Shown here in pieces: positions 27,344 through 37,833 of a DNA stretch of 64,000 nt. Location: positions 1 to 64,000 of the forward strand of contig PNKY01000008.1 in the NCBI GenBank assembly GCA_013822765.1, given 5' to 3'. The DNA comes from Rhodospirillum sp. GTDB taxonomy: Bacteria > Pseudomonadota > Alphaproteobacteria > Dongiales > Dongiaceae. Within the stretch, counting starts at the first letter, position 1. Every line of letters starts with the position of its first letter. Below the pieces are notes generated by a model that saw only the letters and a program-made list of their open reading frames with translations, had not been told where the DNA came from and did not search any database. A program made the position numbers and the translations under genes.

Positions 27344-29432
27344 TCCACACCGCGCTGCTGGCGCTGTTGCCGTCGCGGTCGATGACCGTGACGCGCACCT
27401 GGCCGCGGCCGTCCGGGTTCCACTGCGCCTGGCGGCGATAGGGCTGTGAGTCGATTGGCAGGCCGTTGACCAGCCAGCGCAGCGGCAGCGCGCCACCATT
27501 GGCTTGCAAGGTCAGCGCCGGCAAAGCTTCGTCGGCACTGGCAAGCTCCAAGGTCGCACCGTCGATCGGATAGGCGATGCGCACGCTCCTGGTCGCGGCG
27601 ACGTCGTTGACCATCGCGCCGGGCCGCACGCGGAAGACGCGCAAGTTGGCCGGCAGGCTGGCGTTGTCGGCGGCGATGACGCCCTGCGGCACGGTCGCCG
27701 GCAGCGCGGACTCAGCTAGCGGCAGCAGGTCGAACGCCTCGAACAGGATCGGCGCGGCATCGGCGCGGCCCATGCGGCCGGCAGAGAAGGTACCGTCCGG
27801 CCGGCCGACCCAGACGCCGATCGTGTAGTCGCGCGTGTAGCCAACCGCCCAGGCGTCGCGGAAGCCGAACGAGGTGCCGGTCTTGTAGGCAATCGGCTGC
27901 GCGTGGCGGCGATTGCCAGCGGCGAGGAAGCTCGGCGGCGGCGGCGTGTCGAGCAGGATCGAGGTGACGTAGTAGGCTGACTTCGCCGACATCAGCGGGG
28001 CGAGCGCGACCGTTTCCGAGGTGTCAGCGCCGAAGCGCAGCGGTGCCGCGTTCCCCTGCTCCGCCAAGTCAGCATAGAGCGTCACCAACCCTTCGAGGCT
28101 GATGCCGACGCCGCCGAGCGCGACCGGCAGGCCTGGCAGCTTCGCCTCGGTCGGGAACGCCAGCGGCACGCCGGATTCTGACAGGCGCTGCACGAAGCGC
28201 AGCGGGCCGACCCGGTCGAGCAAGGCGACCGCCGGAATATTCAGCGAGGCCTGCAACGCCTCGCGCGCGCTGATCTGGCCGCGGAAATGGCCGTCGAAAT
28301 TCTTCGGCGCGTAGTCCCCGAAGCGCAGCGCGACATCCGGCATCGTGGTCTCGGGATGCGCCGCCAGCTCGTCGAACGCCATGGCGTAGATGAGGGGCTT
28401 GAGCGCCGAGCCCGGAGAGCGGATCGCCGTCACCATGTCGTTCTGCCCGAAGCGGCGGTTGGCGAAGAAGTCGCTGGAGCCGACATAGCCGCGCACCTGT
28501 CGCGTCTTGTTCTCCACCGCCAGGATCGCGATGGTCGCGCTCGGCTCGAGATGGAACTGGTAGCGCCGCGCGATCTGCAGCAGCGCGCGTTGCAGGTCGC
28601 CGTCGATCGACGTCCGGACGAGGCGCTCGGTCGGCTGTGCGCGCGTCAACCGGTCGGCGAGATGCGGCGCGCTCAACGGAAACTCCCTGCGGATTTCAGG
28701 CACCGTCTCGCTCAGCGCCGTCTCGAGCCCTCGCGCGTCGATCAGGCCGCGCTCCTGCATCAGGCGCAGCACCTTGTCCCGCGCGTTCTTCGCCGCCTGC
28801 GGGAAGCGATCCGGCCGTACCGTCTCCGGCGCCTGTGGCAAGGCGACCAGCAGCGCCGCCTCCGCGTCGGTCAGGCGCCGCGGCTCCTTGCCGAAATAAG
28901 CGAGGCTGGCGGCGCGCACGCCTTCGAGGTTACCGCCATAGGGCGCGAAGGTGAGGTACGCGCCGAGGATCTCGTCCTTGCTCAGGCGCCGCTCGATCTG
29001 CAGTGCACGGCCCATCTCCGCGAGCTTGGCGCCGAGGGTGCGCGGGCTCGGCTCCACCAGCCGTGCCAGCTGCATCGTCAAGGTCGAGGCGCCCGACACG
29101 ATGCGGCCATGGCTCACCGCCTGCCAGGTCGCGCGCCCCGCTGCCAGCGCATCGACGCCCGGATGCGTACGGAAACGCTGATCCTCGTACGCCAGGAGGA
29201 AACCGATGAACTTCGGATCGATCTGAGGAATGTCCGCCAGCAGCCGCCACGCGCCCTCTGCTGTGGTGTAGGCACGCAGCACACGCTGATCTCGGTCCAG
29301 CACGAGCGTCGAGACCGCGTTTAGACGCTCGAGCGGTGGTGGCAGCATGCGGTCGGCGACAAACGCCGTCCCGGCCATGGCCACGAGGCCAAGGCCGAGG
29401 ACGATCGCCGCGGATCGCAGGCGCAGCTTCAT
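27336..29432 (-). CDS. pbpC: Penicillin-binding protein 1C (bifunctional class A PBP)
   Basis: An N-terminal membrane anchor is followed by a GT51 transglycosylase ('LAYEDQRFRTHPGVDALA', 'GASTLTMQLARL', 'EILGAYLTFAPYGGNLEGVRAASLAYFGK'). The transpeptidase domain has SxxK in 'SPGSALKPLIYAMAF' and KTG in 'AYKTGTSFGFRDAWAVGY'. The C-terminal 90 residues are a BiPBP_C beta-sandwich ('YPIDGATLEL..GGALPLRWLVNG'). Length (698) is normal for PbpC. It starts 3 bp after the alpha-2-macroglobulin gene, the usual gene pair. Confidence 0.94.
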   Translation of the reverse strand: MKLRLRSAAIVLGLGLVAMAGTAFVADRMLPPPLERLNAVSTLVLDRDQRVLRAYTTAEGAWRLLADIPQIDPKFIGFLLAYEDQRFRTHPGVDALAAGRATWQAVSHGRIVSGASTLTMQLARLVEPSPRTLGAKLAEMGRALQIERRLSKDEILGAYLTFAPYGGNLEGVRAASLAYFGKEPRRLTDAEAALLVALPQAPETVRPDRFPQAAKNARDKVLRLMQERGLIDARGLETALSETVPEIRREFPLSAPHLADRLTRAQPTERLVRTSIDGDLQRALLQIARRYQFHLEPSATIAILAVENKTRQVRGYVGSSDFFANRRFGQNDMVTAIRSPGSALKPLIYAMAFDELAAHPETTMPDVALRFGDYAPKNFDGHFRGQISAREALQASLNIPAVALLDRVGPLRFVQRLSESGVPLAFPTEAKLPGLPVALGGVGISLEGLVTLYADLAEQGNAAPLRFGADTSETVALAPLMSAKSAYYVTSILLDTPPPPSFLAAGNRRHAQPIAYKTGTSFGFRDAWAVGYTRDYTIGVWVGRPDGTFSAGRMGRADAAPILFEAFDLLPLAESALPATVPQGVIAADNASLPANLRVFRVRPGAMVNDVAATRSVRIAYPIDGATLELASADEALPALTLQANGGALPLRWLVNGLPIDSQPYRRQAQWNPDGRGQVRVTVIDRDGNSASSAVWIK

Positions 29433-29435
29433 CGG

Positions 29436-32400
29436 CTACTCCGCCGCCGTGATGTGCGTCTTGCCGACGGCGCCGCGGCCGCGATAGTTCGGCTTGTACA
29501 TGTCCTCGATGCTCGGCGCCGGCACCTTGTAGTCGCCCGGCATCACGGCGCGCACCAGATAGGCGAAGGCGAAGTCCCGGTTCTGGCTGCCGCTGCCGTC
29601 AAAGACATCGAACGCGGCGACGAACCGGTCGTCGCGATACTCGGCATAGAGCGGCGTGGTCAGCTCCGGCAGCCAGGAATAGTCGCCGGTCTGCCGCGCG
29701 CTGGCGAGGCTGGCGATCTCCGCCTCGAACCCGGCCGGCAGCAGGTCGGTGATCAGCGCCTGGTGATCGAGGCCGCTGGTCGCTTGCCCGGTCAGCACCA
29801 CGACCATGAGATCGTTCTGCTTGACGGTGGCGAGATCGACCTCGGTGCCATCGGGCGAATAGATCGTCCGCGTGATGGCGAATCCTTCATCCGCCGGCGG
29901 CAGGTCCGCGCGCGGTACGCCAGTGACAGACGCCTTGGCGTAGACCGCGACATCGCCGCGGTTGGTGAAGGTCTTCGCCGAGGGCAGCGACAGGGCGGCT
30001 GGCATGTAGAAGGTCTTGTCCTGCACCACGCTGACGCCATCGGAGACGTCGAGCTTGAGGCCGGCCGCCTGCCCCGCTGTCGCCTTCGCGGCCAGCAGGA
30101 TCCACACCTGCTCCTGGGTGCTGAGCCAGCGATTCTGGCCGTGCATGTCGGAGACGCGGCCGATCAGCGGCGTCGGGTCGAGGCCCGACTGCTTGCTCTC
30201 CGCCATCAGGAACGCCACGGCGGCGAGGTCGCGCAGCGTGGAGCCATAGTCCCACCAGCCGTAGCCGCGCCGCTCGGCCTTCTTGGTCGCTTCATCGAAC
30301 ATCGCGGTGGCGCGCTGCTGCTCGCCGTTCATCGCGAGCGCGGCGGCCACGTGCGCGAGCGCCAGCGCCGGCGTCGAGCGCTGCGACATCTGGTCGGCGG
30401 CGTAGCGCAGGTCGGCCAGCTTGGCCTGGCCGGCGCGCGCCAGCACATAGTGCGCATAGGCCTGCGCCGACGGACCGCGGCCATAGCGGTCGTCATCGCT
30501 GTCGACGCCACTCTGCCCGCTGGCGATCCGGCGCATGCCCTCTATGCCCTGGTCGATGGCCGACTGCGGGATCGCGTAGCCCTTCTCCTTCGCCCGCATC
30601 AGGAAATCCATGGTGAAGGCGGACAGCCAGGGCTCGCCGGAATCGAACGCGGACCACAGCCCGAACAGCCCGTCGAAACGCTGGCGGTTGAGCGTACTCT
30701 GGATCGCCTTGTTCAGCTGCTCCTTGTCGATCTGCTTGTAGCGGTCCTCGAGCTGCCACAGCTCCGCCACGTCGCCCGCCACCAGCAGCGGATAGGCCCT
30801 GGAGATGGTCTGCTCCAGGCAGCCGTACGGGTAGTGCTCCAGGTTGGTGAGGATGGTCTGCACGTCGAGGTTCGGCGTGGTGCTGAAGCTCGCGCGCAGT
30901 TCCGCGCCTTCCAGGAACGGATCGAGCGCCGACTGGTTGAGCGTCATCGCCTCGCCCGGCATCAGCCGCATGGTCAGCGTCTCGGTCACCGGCGTGTTGG
31001 TCGGCCGCACTGGAATCGCGATGGTGCGGTCGAGCGCGTAGCCGCCCGGACCTTTCAGCGACAGCGTGATCTCGCCACCACCGACGCGCTGGCCAAGCAG
31101 GGCCACGCGCAGATGCGTAGTGCCGCCCTGCGCCAGGTCCACCCCGGCGCTGGCGCCCTCGGCCAGCTGCACATCGCCGGACGACGCGAACGCCACGTCA
31201 TAGCGGCCCGCCGCGCCATCCAGGTTCTGCAGAGTGAGCGACAGATTGCTCTTGTCGCCCGGCGCCAGGAAGCGCGGCGCAGAGATTTCGGCGATCACCG
31301 GATCGCGCACCACCAGCGCGGCTTCCGCCCAGCCGACATTCTGCGCGTCATACGCCACCGCCATCAGGCGCAGGCGGCCGTTATAGTCGGGAATGTCGAA
31401 GGCGACCGTGGCCTTGCCGTCCTGGCCCACCTCGACCAGGCCGGAATAGAGCGCCACCAGCTCGATCTTCTTGGGTGCACCGCGCTGCGAGAAATCGCCA
31501 TCGCCGCCTTCGCGGATCTGGCCGCGACGGCCGGCCTTGCCGTCGATCAGCTGGCCGTAGAGGTCGCGCAACTCCACCTGTAATCGCTTCTTGCCGAAGA
31601 AATAGTCGACCGGATCCGGGCTTTCGAAATCGGTGAGGGTGAGGATGCCTTCATCGACCGCCGCGACGGTGAGGTACGCGGTCGCGCCGCTGAGATTCGA
31701 CAGCGTCACCGGAATCTCGACCTTCTGCCGCGGTAGCACCTTGTCCGGCACCTGCATCTGCACCTGGATGGTGCGCGGCGCGGCATCGACCGCCAGCCAC
31801 GAAACGCCGACGGCACGGCCGGGGCCTCGCTCCTGCTCCTTGCCCGGCCGGAACGCGCTCGCCAGCACATAGGCGCCGGCGCCCCACTCCGGCTCGACCT
31901 CGATCTCGATCACCATGCCCTCGGCTGGGATCGATACCACGCGCGTGTCGAGCACCCGATCGGTTGCGATGGCGACCAGCACTTCACCTGCGAACGGCGC
32001 GCGCAGCTGGATCTGCGCGGTCTCGCCGGCCTTGTAGCTCGCCTTGTCGCTGACGACCTGGAGACGGTCCGGGGATTCGCCGCTGCCAGGCTTGGCCGAC
32101 CAGCCGGCGTGGAAGCGCATGGAGCTGGCGGCACCGCTCGCGGGGTCATAGACCTCGAGGCGGTAGTTGCCCCATGTCACCGGCTCGGTGATGGTGACCA
32201 GATCGCTCGAGACGGTGGTTGCGGTGCCGGTGCGGGCTTCGCCGTCCTGGATCGAGACGTGATAGTCCCAGGAACTGCCGCTGTAGAACCAGTCGTAGCT
32301 CCATTCCTCGCGGATCAGGCGGTAATCCAGCTTGGACACCGCCGTCGGTTCGCCGCTCTTGTCGAGCGTGACGACCTGGAACTGGGCGTTGCTGCCCTCC

Positions 32401-34637
32401 GGCACCTCCGCGTCGGCGAACAGCGGCTTGATGCCGATATAGAGCGGCTTCTCGCGCACCGGCAGATCGACGCTCTCGATCACCGGCCGGCCGCCGAACT
32501 CGTAGACCTCGACCCGCAACGTGGCCTTCAACGGCGCCTGCACATCCGGCAGGTCTTCGAGCGCGACCGGCAGCGTGAACGCACCGTTGGCATCCGTGCG
32601 CAGATCGCCGAAGGAGATGCGCAGTGGGTTGGTCTCTTCTTCCTCCAGTCCGAAGCGATAGCCTTCGAACTGCGGGAACGGATCGCTGTCAGGCTGCACC
32701 ACCAGGTCCGACTTGACCTTGAGGTCCGCTGCCGGCGCGCCATAGAGGAACTTGGCATCACCCGCGATCGACAGCGCCTTGCCGGGCTCGATCGTCTCGG
32801 CAGAGGCGGTCAGCTTGGTCTCGATCCGCGCCGGCACCACTTCCTCCACCAGGAAGCTCTCCGACGCAATCGCCGGCTCGTGCGGATCGACGAACGCCTC
32901 GACCGTCCACGTGCCCGTGCGCGCGGACTCCGAGATGGCGATGTCCTGCTGGAAACCGCCTTCCTTGTCCTTCAGGTTCTCGAAGCGCTGCACTTCGACG
33001 CCGTCCGGCCGCACCAGCCGCAGCGTGATTGGGAGGCCCGCCTTGCTCTTGCCGGTCCAGTCGCGCAGCAACGCCGCCAGATGCACCGTCTCGCCCGGCC
33101 GATAGACTCCGCGGTCGGTGTAGATGAAGAGATCGAGATTGGCAGGCGCGACGCGCCCGCCGACGCCGCGGTCGCTGAGGTCATAGGCCGCGCGGGTCAG
33201 ATCCAGGAAACTGAAATCACCGTCGCGCCGGAACGCCGTGACCGCCGTGGCCAGGCGGCCGCCGGCGCCCTCGATCAAGCCGCGATCGAAATGCGCCATG
33301 CCGTCGCGGTCGGTAATCGCGACGCTCAGTACCTCGTTGTTGCGCGCGAGCAGCTGCACCTTGACGCGGTTGAGCGGCGTCGCGGTCTCGAGCGAGCGCA
33401 CGAACACGTTGAGGCCGTCCTCGCCCGACATGATGCTGAGGCCGATGTCGGACACCACGATCCACTGGGTCGCATACATGTCCCAATAGTCGCGCGCCTG
33501 CTCTTCGGTCTCGTCGGGCTGGGCGGCGCGTGCCATCAGCAGGTAGACGCCCGGCTTGATCTCCGGGATCATCTCGATCACCGGCACCGAGGTGACGACG
33601 CGCACGTTGCGCGCGCCCTCGACCGGCATCGAGCCTTGCCAGATCTGCTCGCCCGCTTCGTCGGCGATGCGCTGGCGGTCCCAGTCATAGAGGTTGTTGA
33701 GGAAATTGCCGCGGTTGATCTCGCTCACCAGGTTGCGGTCGTTGATGCGCAGCAGTTTCAGCTTGGTGAATTCGACGTTGACGGTGGTCAGCGGCACGCC
33801 GGTCGACCCGACCTTGGGCAGGACATAGGCCTGCTTCTGGAAGCCGACGCTCGGCTCGCGATCGCCGATCCCGACGTCGACGATCTCGTCCTTCTCTAGC
33901 GCACCGATCTCGCCCGGCAGCCCGCTCTTCAGCGTCACCTGGTACGAGCTGCCGTAGCTCATGCCGTCCAGGCACAGCTTGCGGCCGTTGGCGCGGAAGG
34001 CTACCTGGGTCTCCGGCTCAAGGCGCACGTAGTCGTCATAGGCCAGCTGCCGCGTGCCGAGGACGCGGCGGTCGAACTCCAGGCACACCTCCGGCCGGTC
34101 GCCCTCGGTCGAAATCTCGAAGGTCTCGTAGTGGAACGGGATCGCGCGGCTGAGCCGCGTATAGGCCGCGCGCGCATCCGGATCCTGAGTCAGCCGGATT
34201 GCCTCGTCATAGGCTTCCAGCGCTTCGCCACCGCGGTCGATGCCCTCCAGCGCCTTGCCGAGCGCCAGATAGCCCTTCGCCTTCTGGCCGGAATCCATCG
34301 CGTTCTCGGTCGCAAGGTACGCGGCATAGGCGGCCTGGAGCCCCTTGCCGAGCTTGGACTTGATGTCGACCAGGTTCATCCACAGGCCGAAGACCTCGTA
34401 GCCGGCGGGCACCATGCTCTCGGCCAGCTTCTCCGCGGCCGCCTGGTCGGATCCGGCCATCAGCTCCTGCATCTCGGCGCGCGCGTCGTCCCCACCCAAC
34501 TCGGTGGACGGCAGACTATAGAGCCCGCTGCGGTACTCGTACGCCGCGGACGCGAGTGGTTGCAGGTCGGCGCGCGCGGCAGGAATGGCGATCAGGACAA
34601 GCAGAAGGCAGGCCAGGCGTCGCATGACGGCGGTCAT
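29436..34637 (-). CDS. Bacterial alpha-2-macroglobulin family protease trap
   Basis: This 1733-residue periplasmic protein has an N-terminal signal peptide without a lipobox Cys. Domains in order: MG1-like region, bait-region beta-sandwich domain 'YTDRGVYRPGETVHLAALLRD' (MG2-type), the A2M domain ('GFDIPDYNGRLRLMAVAYD' region), and the thioester domain with CLEQ (Cys1273-Gln1276, in 'YPYGCLEQTISRAYPLLV'), so the thioester is intact. It is thought to trap foreign proteases and to work with PbpC during envelope breach, consistent with the 3-bp spacing to pbpC. Confidence 0.94.
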   Translation of the reverse strand: MTAVMRRLACLLLVLIAIPAARADLQPLASAAYEYRSGLYSLPSTELGGDDARAEMQELMAGSDQAAAEKLAESMVPAGYEVFGLWMNLVDIKSKLGKGLQAAYAAYLATENAMDSGQKAKGYLALGKALEGIDRGGEALEAYDEAIRLTQDPDARAAYTRLSRAIPFHYETFEISTEGDRPEVCLEFDRRVLGTRQLAYDDYVRLEPETQVAFRANGRKLCLDGMSYGSSYQVTLKSGLPGEIGALEKDEIVDVGIGDREPSVGFQKQAYVLPKVGSTGVPLTTVNVEFTKLKLLRINDRNLVSEINRGNFLNNLYDWDRQRIADEAGEQIWQGSMPVEGARNVRVVTSVPVIEMIPEIKPGVYLLMARAAQPDETEEQARDYWDMYATQWIVVSDIGLSIMSGEDGLNVFVRSLETATPLNRVKVQLLARNNEVLSVAITDRDGMAHFDRGLIEGAGGRLATAVTAFRRDGDFSFLDLTRAAYDLSDRGVGGRVAPANLDLFIYTDRGVYRPGETVHLAALLRDWTGKSKAGLPITLRLVRPDGVEVQRFENLKDKEGGFQQDIAISESARTGTWTVEAFVDPHEPAIASESFLVEEVVPARIETKLTASAETIEPGKALSIAGDAKFLYGAPAADLKVKSDLVVQPDSDPFPQFEGYRFGLEEEETNPLRISFGDLRTDANGAFTLPVALEDLPDVQAPLKATLRVEVYEFGGRPVIESVDLPVREKPLYIGIKPLFADAEVPEGSNAQFQVVTLDKSGEPTAVSKLDYRLIREEWSYDWFYSGSSWDYHVSIQDGEARTGTATTVSSDLVTITEPVTWGNYRLEVYDPASGAASSMRFHAGWSAKPGSGESPDRLQVVSDKASYKAGETAQIQLRAPFAGEVLVAIATDRVLDTRVVSIPAEGMVIEIEVEPEWGAGAYVLASAFRPGKEQERGPGRAVGVSWLAVDAAPRTIQVQMQVPDKVLPRQKVEIPVTLSNLSGATAYLTVAAVDEGILTLTDFESPDPVDYFFGKKRLQVELRDLYGQLIDGKAGRRGQIREGGDGDFSQRGAPKKIELVALYSGLVEVGQDGKATVAFDIPDYNGRLRLMAVAYDAQNVGWAEAALVVRDPVIAEISAPRFLAPGDKSNLSLTLQNLDGAAGRYDVAFASSGDVQLAEGASAGVDLAQGGTTHLRVALLGQRVGGGEITLSLKGPGGYALDRTIAIPVRPTNTPVTETLTMRLMPGEAMTLNQSALDPFLEGAELRASFSTTPNLDVQTILTNLEHYPYGCLEQTISRAYPLLVAGDVAELWQLEDRYKQIDKEQLNKAIQSTLNRQRFDGLFGLWSAFDSGEPWLSAFTMDFLMRAKEKGYAIPQSAIDQGIEGMRRIASGQSGVDSDDDRYGRGPSAQAYAHYVLARAGQAKLADLRYAADQMSQRSTPALALAHVAAALAMNGEQQRATAMFDEATKKAERRGYGWWDYGSTLRDLAAVAFLMAESKQSGLDPTPLIGRVSDMHGQNRWLSTQEQVWILLAAKATAGQAAGLKLDVSDGVSVVQDKTFYMPAALSLPSAKTFTNRGDVAVYAKASVTGVPRADLPPADEGFAITRTIYSPDGTEVDLATVKQNDLMVVVLTGQATSGLDHQALITDLLPAGFEAEIASLASARQTGDYSWLPELTTPLYAEYRDDRFVAAFDVFDGSGSQNRDFAFAYLVRAVMPGDYKVPAPSIEDMYKPNYRGRGAVGKTHITAAE

Positions 34638-34824
34638 GGCAGGATTACTCCGGGGGCGATGGGGAATGGTTTGTTCACGGACGGAACTAGACCAGAAGGC
34701 GCAGGCGTTCTCAATGCTTCAGCCACAAGCAGGAACGCACGACTGTCATATTCGCCTTTGACTTTGGCGTTTTTTGGGCGGAAAGAAGCAAGCACCCTTA
34801 GACCACACAGATTCCCTCCCGTCA

Positions 34825-35976
34825 GTGACCGCCATCACCCACACACCTACCGAAACCGCGCCGCGCGTCTGGCTGCTGTTCGGGGAACGCAGGGGCGACA
34901 ATGCGCAGGTGCTGGCGCTTGCCCAGATGCTGGGGTGGGATTACGAGATCAAGCAGCTGCGCTGGCAGCCCGACTACGACGTCGAGCCTGCGGAGGCCGG
35001 CATTTCCCTTGCCGGTCTTGACACCGCAGCGAGCGATTCGCTGGCTGCCCCCTGGCCGGACGTCGTCATCGGCATCGGCTATCGCTCCGCGCCGGTGTCG
35101 CGCTGGATCGGTCAGCAAGCCGGCCGCGTCATCAACATCCGGCTCGGCCGGCCGCGCACCGACCTCAAGCCATACGATCTCGTCATCACCACGCCGCAAT
35201 ATGGTTTGCCGTCCGCACCCAATGTGCGCGAGCTACCCTTGCCGCTGGTCAAGGCCGATGATGGTGCGATGGCGAAGGCGATCGCGCGCTGGCGTTCGGA
35301 GTTCGAGCGGCTGCCGGACCCGCGTGTCGCCGTGCTGCTCGGCGGCCCGACCCAGCACATGGCGTTCGACGATGCGGTCGCCCGCGCTCTGGCGCGCGAC
35401 CTGCAGGCGTTCGCCGCGCGCACCGGCGGTTCGCTGCTCATCACCTCCAGCCCGCGCTCGCCCGCCGGATTGAAGGAGATCCTGCGGCCGGCGCTCTCTG
35501 CGCCGCATTTCCTGTTCGAGTTCCAGGCGGGCAGCGACAATCCCTATCTCGCCTTGCTCGCCCTCGGCGATGCCGCGATCGTCACCAGCGACAGCGCCTC
35601 CATGATCGCCGACGCCGCGGCGTTCGCCCGACCGCTGCTGGTCTACGAGCTGCCCTGGCTCGGCCGCTCGAAAAAACCGGGCCTGGTCGCCGGCATCAAG
35701 CGCCACGTGCGCGAGCGGCGCGAGCAGCGTGGCATGGCAAGCTTGCCGGCCGATCCGCTCGATCGCTTCTACGACATGCTGACCCGCATGGGCCGCGCGC
35801 GGCCGCGGCGCAACGTGCTCGGCCTCACGCAGAAGCTCTATCAGGCGGGGATCGCCCGGCCGTTCGGCCCCGATGCCAACCTTGCCTGGAAGCCCGCGGC
35901 GGTCACGCGCGAAACCCAGGAGCGGTTGGTGGCCGAGATCAGGGCGTTGTGGGCGGCGCGTCGCTCGGCTCGTTAG
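34825..35976 (+). CDS. ELM1-family (mitochondrial fission ELM1-like) protein
   Basis: The protein is a GT-B-like two-lobed fold of the ELM1/DUF1022 family: 'VWLLFGERRGDNAQVLALAQMLG' at the N-terminus, 'PDVVIGIGYRSAPVSRWI', 'LGRPRTDLKPYDLVITTPQYGLP', 'VAVLLGGPTQHMAFDD' and 'AIVTSDSASMIADAAAFARPLLVYEL'. In bacteria function is unproven; resemblance to glycosyltransferase/lipid-sugar enzymes suggests an envelope role. Start chosen as GTG 34825; an in-frame TTG at 34774 is possible. Its end overlaps the convergent antiporter gene by 38 bp. Confidence 0.82.
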   Translation: MTAITHTPTETAPRVWLLFGERRGDNAQVLALAQMLGWDYEIKQLRWQPDYDVEPAEAGISLAGLDTAASDSLAAPWPDVVIGIGYRSAPVSRWIGQQAGRVINIRLGRPRTDLKPYDLVITTPQYGLPSAPNVRELPLPLVKADDGAMAKAIARWRSEFERLPDPRVAVLLGGPTQHMAFDDAVARALARDLQAFAARTGGSLLITSSPRSPAGLKEILRPALSAPHFLFEFQAGSDNPYLALLALGDAAIVTSDSASMIADAAAFARPLLVYELPWLGRSKKPGLVAGIKRHVRERREQRGMASLPADPLDRFYDMLTRMGRARPRRNVLGLTQKLYQAGIARPFGPDANLAWKPAAVTRETQERLVAEIRALWAARRSAR

Positions 35977-37627
35977 ACACCCCGGCCTTCCGCAGCATCT
36001 CCAGCGCCAATTCCCGCTCGCCCAGCACGGTGTGCGTCGCGCCCAGGCGCGTCAGGTGCTGGTGCTCCGCTTCCGAATGCGCGCGGGCGATGATCGGCAC
36101 CGACGGATTGGCGGCCCGCGCCTGTTCCACGATCGTGCCGGCTTCGAACGCGTCCGGCACCGCGACGAAGATGCAGCGCGCGGCCGAGGGATTGGCCGCC
36201 GCCAGCACCTCAGGATCGGCGGCATTGCCCTTGATCACCTCGACGCCGTCGAGATTGGCCACCGCCGCCGAGTGGTCCTCGATGACGAGCATCGGCACCT
36301 CCGACGATCGCAATGCTTCCTCGATGACGCTGCCGACCCGTCCGTGGCCGACCACGATGTAGTGGCCGCTGAGCAAAGTGGGCGTCAGCTCACGGCGCGC
36401 CGCCGCTTCCGGCGTCGCGGCATCGCTCGCTTCCTTCGGCGCGAAGCGGTCGAGCAGCACGAAGAAGGCCGGATTGATGAGGATCGAGATGATGGCGCCG
36501 GCCAGGATCAGGTCCTGCGCCTGTTCCGGCAGGATGCCCAGGCCCAGCCCCAACCCCGCGAGGATGAAGGAGAACTCGCCGATCTGCGCCAGGCTGGCGG
36601 AGATGACGAGGGCGGTGGCTTTGGGATGGCGGAACAGCCGCACGATCACGAACGCCGCCACCGACTTGCCGAACAGGATGATCCCGAGGGTCGCCAGCAG
36701 CGGCCAGAACTGCTCCACCAGCACCACCGGATCGAGCAGCATGCCGACCGACACGAAGAACAGCACCGCGAACGCATCGCGCAGCGGCAGGGTCTCCTGC
36801 GCCGCCTGGTGGCTGAGCTCTGATTCGCTGAGGATCATGCCGGCGAAGAACGCGCCGAGCGCGAAGGAGACGCCGAACAAGATCGACGCGCCGAAGGCGA
36901 TGCCGAGCGCGATCGACAGCACCGCCAGCCGGAACAATTCGCGCGATCCGGTATGGGCGATGTAATGCAGGATCCACGGCACGACCCGCCGGCCGACCAG
37001 CAGCATGATCGCGACGAACGCCGCCACCTTGCCCATGGTGATGGCAAGGGTGAGCGCCAGCGCGCCGGCATCCGGCCCGGCGCCCGACTGGTCCATGGTC
37101 TGATAGATCTCGGCCAGGGGCGGCAGCAGCACCAGCACCGCCACCATGAAAATGTCCTCGACCACCAGCCAGCCGACCGCGATACGGCCCTGGGTGGTGT
37201 CGAGCAGCCGGCGCTCCTGCAGCGCCCGCAGCAGGACGACAGTGCTGGCGACCGACAGAGCCAGGCCGAATACCAGGCCCGCCAGGGTCGACCAGCCCAG
37301 CAGCCAGGCCAGGGCCCAGCCCAATGCGGTCGCGACCATGATCTGCGCGATCGCCCCGGGGACCGCGATCGCCTTCACCGACAGCAGGTCCTTGAGCGAG
37401 AAATGCAGCCCGACGCCGAACATCAGCAGGATGACGCCGATCTCTGCCAGCTCGGCGATCAGTCCCTGGTCGGCGACAAAGCCCGGCGTGAACGGGCCGA
37501 CCATCACGCCCGCCAGCAGGTAGCCGACCAGGGGCGAGATCCGCAGTCGGTGCGCCGCAGCGCCCAGCAGGAAAGCAAGCACGATGCCCCCGACGATGGC
37601 GGCGATCAGCGGCGTGTCGTGCGGCAA
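35939..37627 (-). CDS. KefB/YbaL-type cation:proton antiporter (CPA2)
   Basis: An N-terminal Na_H_exchanger domain of about 12 helices ('PLVGYLLAGVMVGPFTPGFVAD', 'ELAEIGVILLMFGVGLHFSLKDLL', 'LALSVASTVVLLRALQERRLL', 'GWLVVEDIFMVAVLVLLP') is followed by a TrkA-N domain ('HYIVVGHGRVGSVIEEALRSSEVPMLVIEDH'). The 'GRIAVGWLVVEDI' and 'FGVGLHFSLKDLL' spellings point to the YbaL branch, distinct from the antiporter at 12.8 kb. Start: TTG 37627 has a strong AAGGAGGG; the longer frame to 37723 is not needed. Confidence 0.88.
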   Translation of the reverse strand: MPHDTPLIAAIVGGIVLAFLLGAAAHRLRISPLVGYLLAGVMVGPFTPGFVADQGLIAELAEIGVILLMFGVGLHFSLKDLLSVKAIAVPGAIAQIMVATALGWALAWLLGWSTLAGLVFGLALSVASTVVLLRALQERRLLDTTQGRIAVGWLVVEDIFMVAVLVLLPPLAEIYQTMDQSGAGPDAGALALTLAITMGKVAAFVAIMLLVGRRVVPWILHYIAHTGSRELFRLAVLSIALGIAFGASILFGVSFALGAFFAGMILSESELSHQAAQETLPLRDAFAVLFFVSVGMLLDPVVLVEQFWPLLATLGIILFGKSVAAFVIVRLFRHPKATALVISASLAQIGEFSFILAGLGLGLGILPEQAQDLILAGAIISILINPAFFVLLDRFAPKEASDAATPEAAARRELTPTLLSGHYIVVGHGRVGSVIEEALRSSEVPMLVIEDHSAAVANLDGVEVIKGNAADPEVLAAANPSAARCIFVAVPDAFEAGTIVEQARAANPSVPIIARAHSEAEHQHLTRLGATHTVLGERELALEMLRKAGVSNEPSDAPPTTP

Positions 37628-37833
37628 TGCGCCCTCCTTCCGTCGGCGTTGGCTCAAACGATATGTGGCAGAATTTCCGTGATCGTCAAAGCAGTTACCC
37701 CAATCGGGGTGCAATCTTGTCACACCTGCCGCAGCATGTTATGAGCCCCGCCGATTGTGTGCGCGACCGCGTGCCCCCTCGCCCACGGGTCTGCCGCTGC
37801 GGCAGGTGCCGAACGTCGGAGTTGGTTTTCTCG

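Noticed and set aside
29454..31583. 709-codon open frame antisense to the alpha-2-macroglobulin gene (another at 32109-33899)
   Set aside because: His/Arg/Gln-rich shadow frames with no family features; the sense protein has signal peptide and CLEQ motif.
34683..34709. GGAAC ... CGTT as an EcfG promoter upstream of the ELM1-like gene
   Set aside because: Spacer is 18 bp, longer than the usual 16-17.
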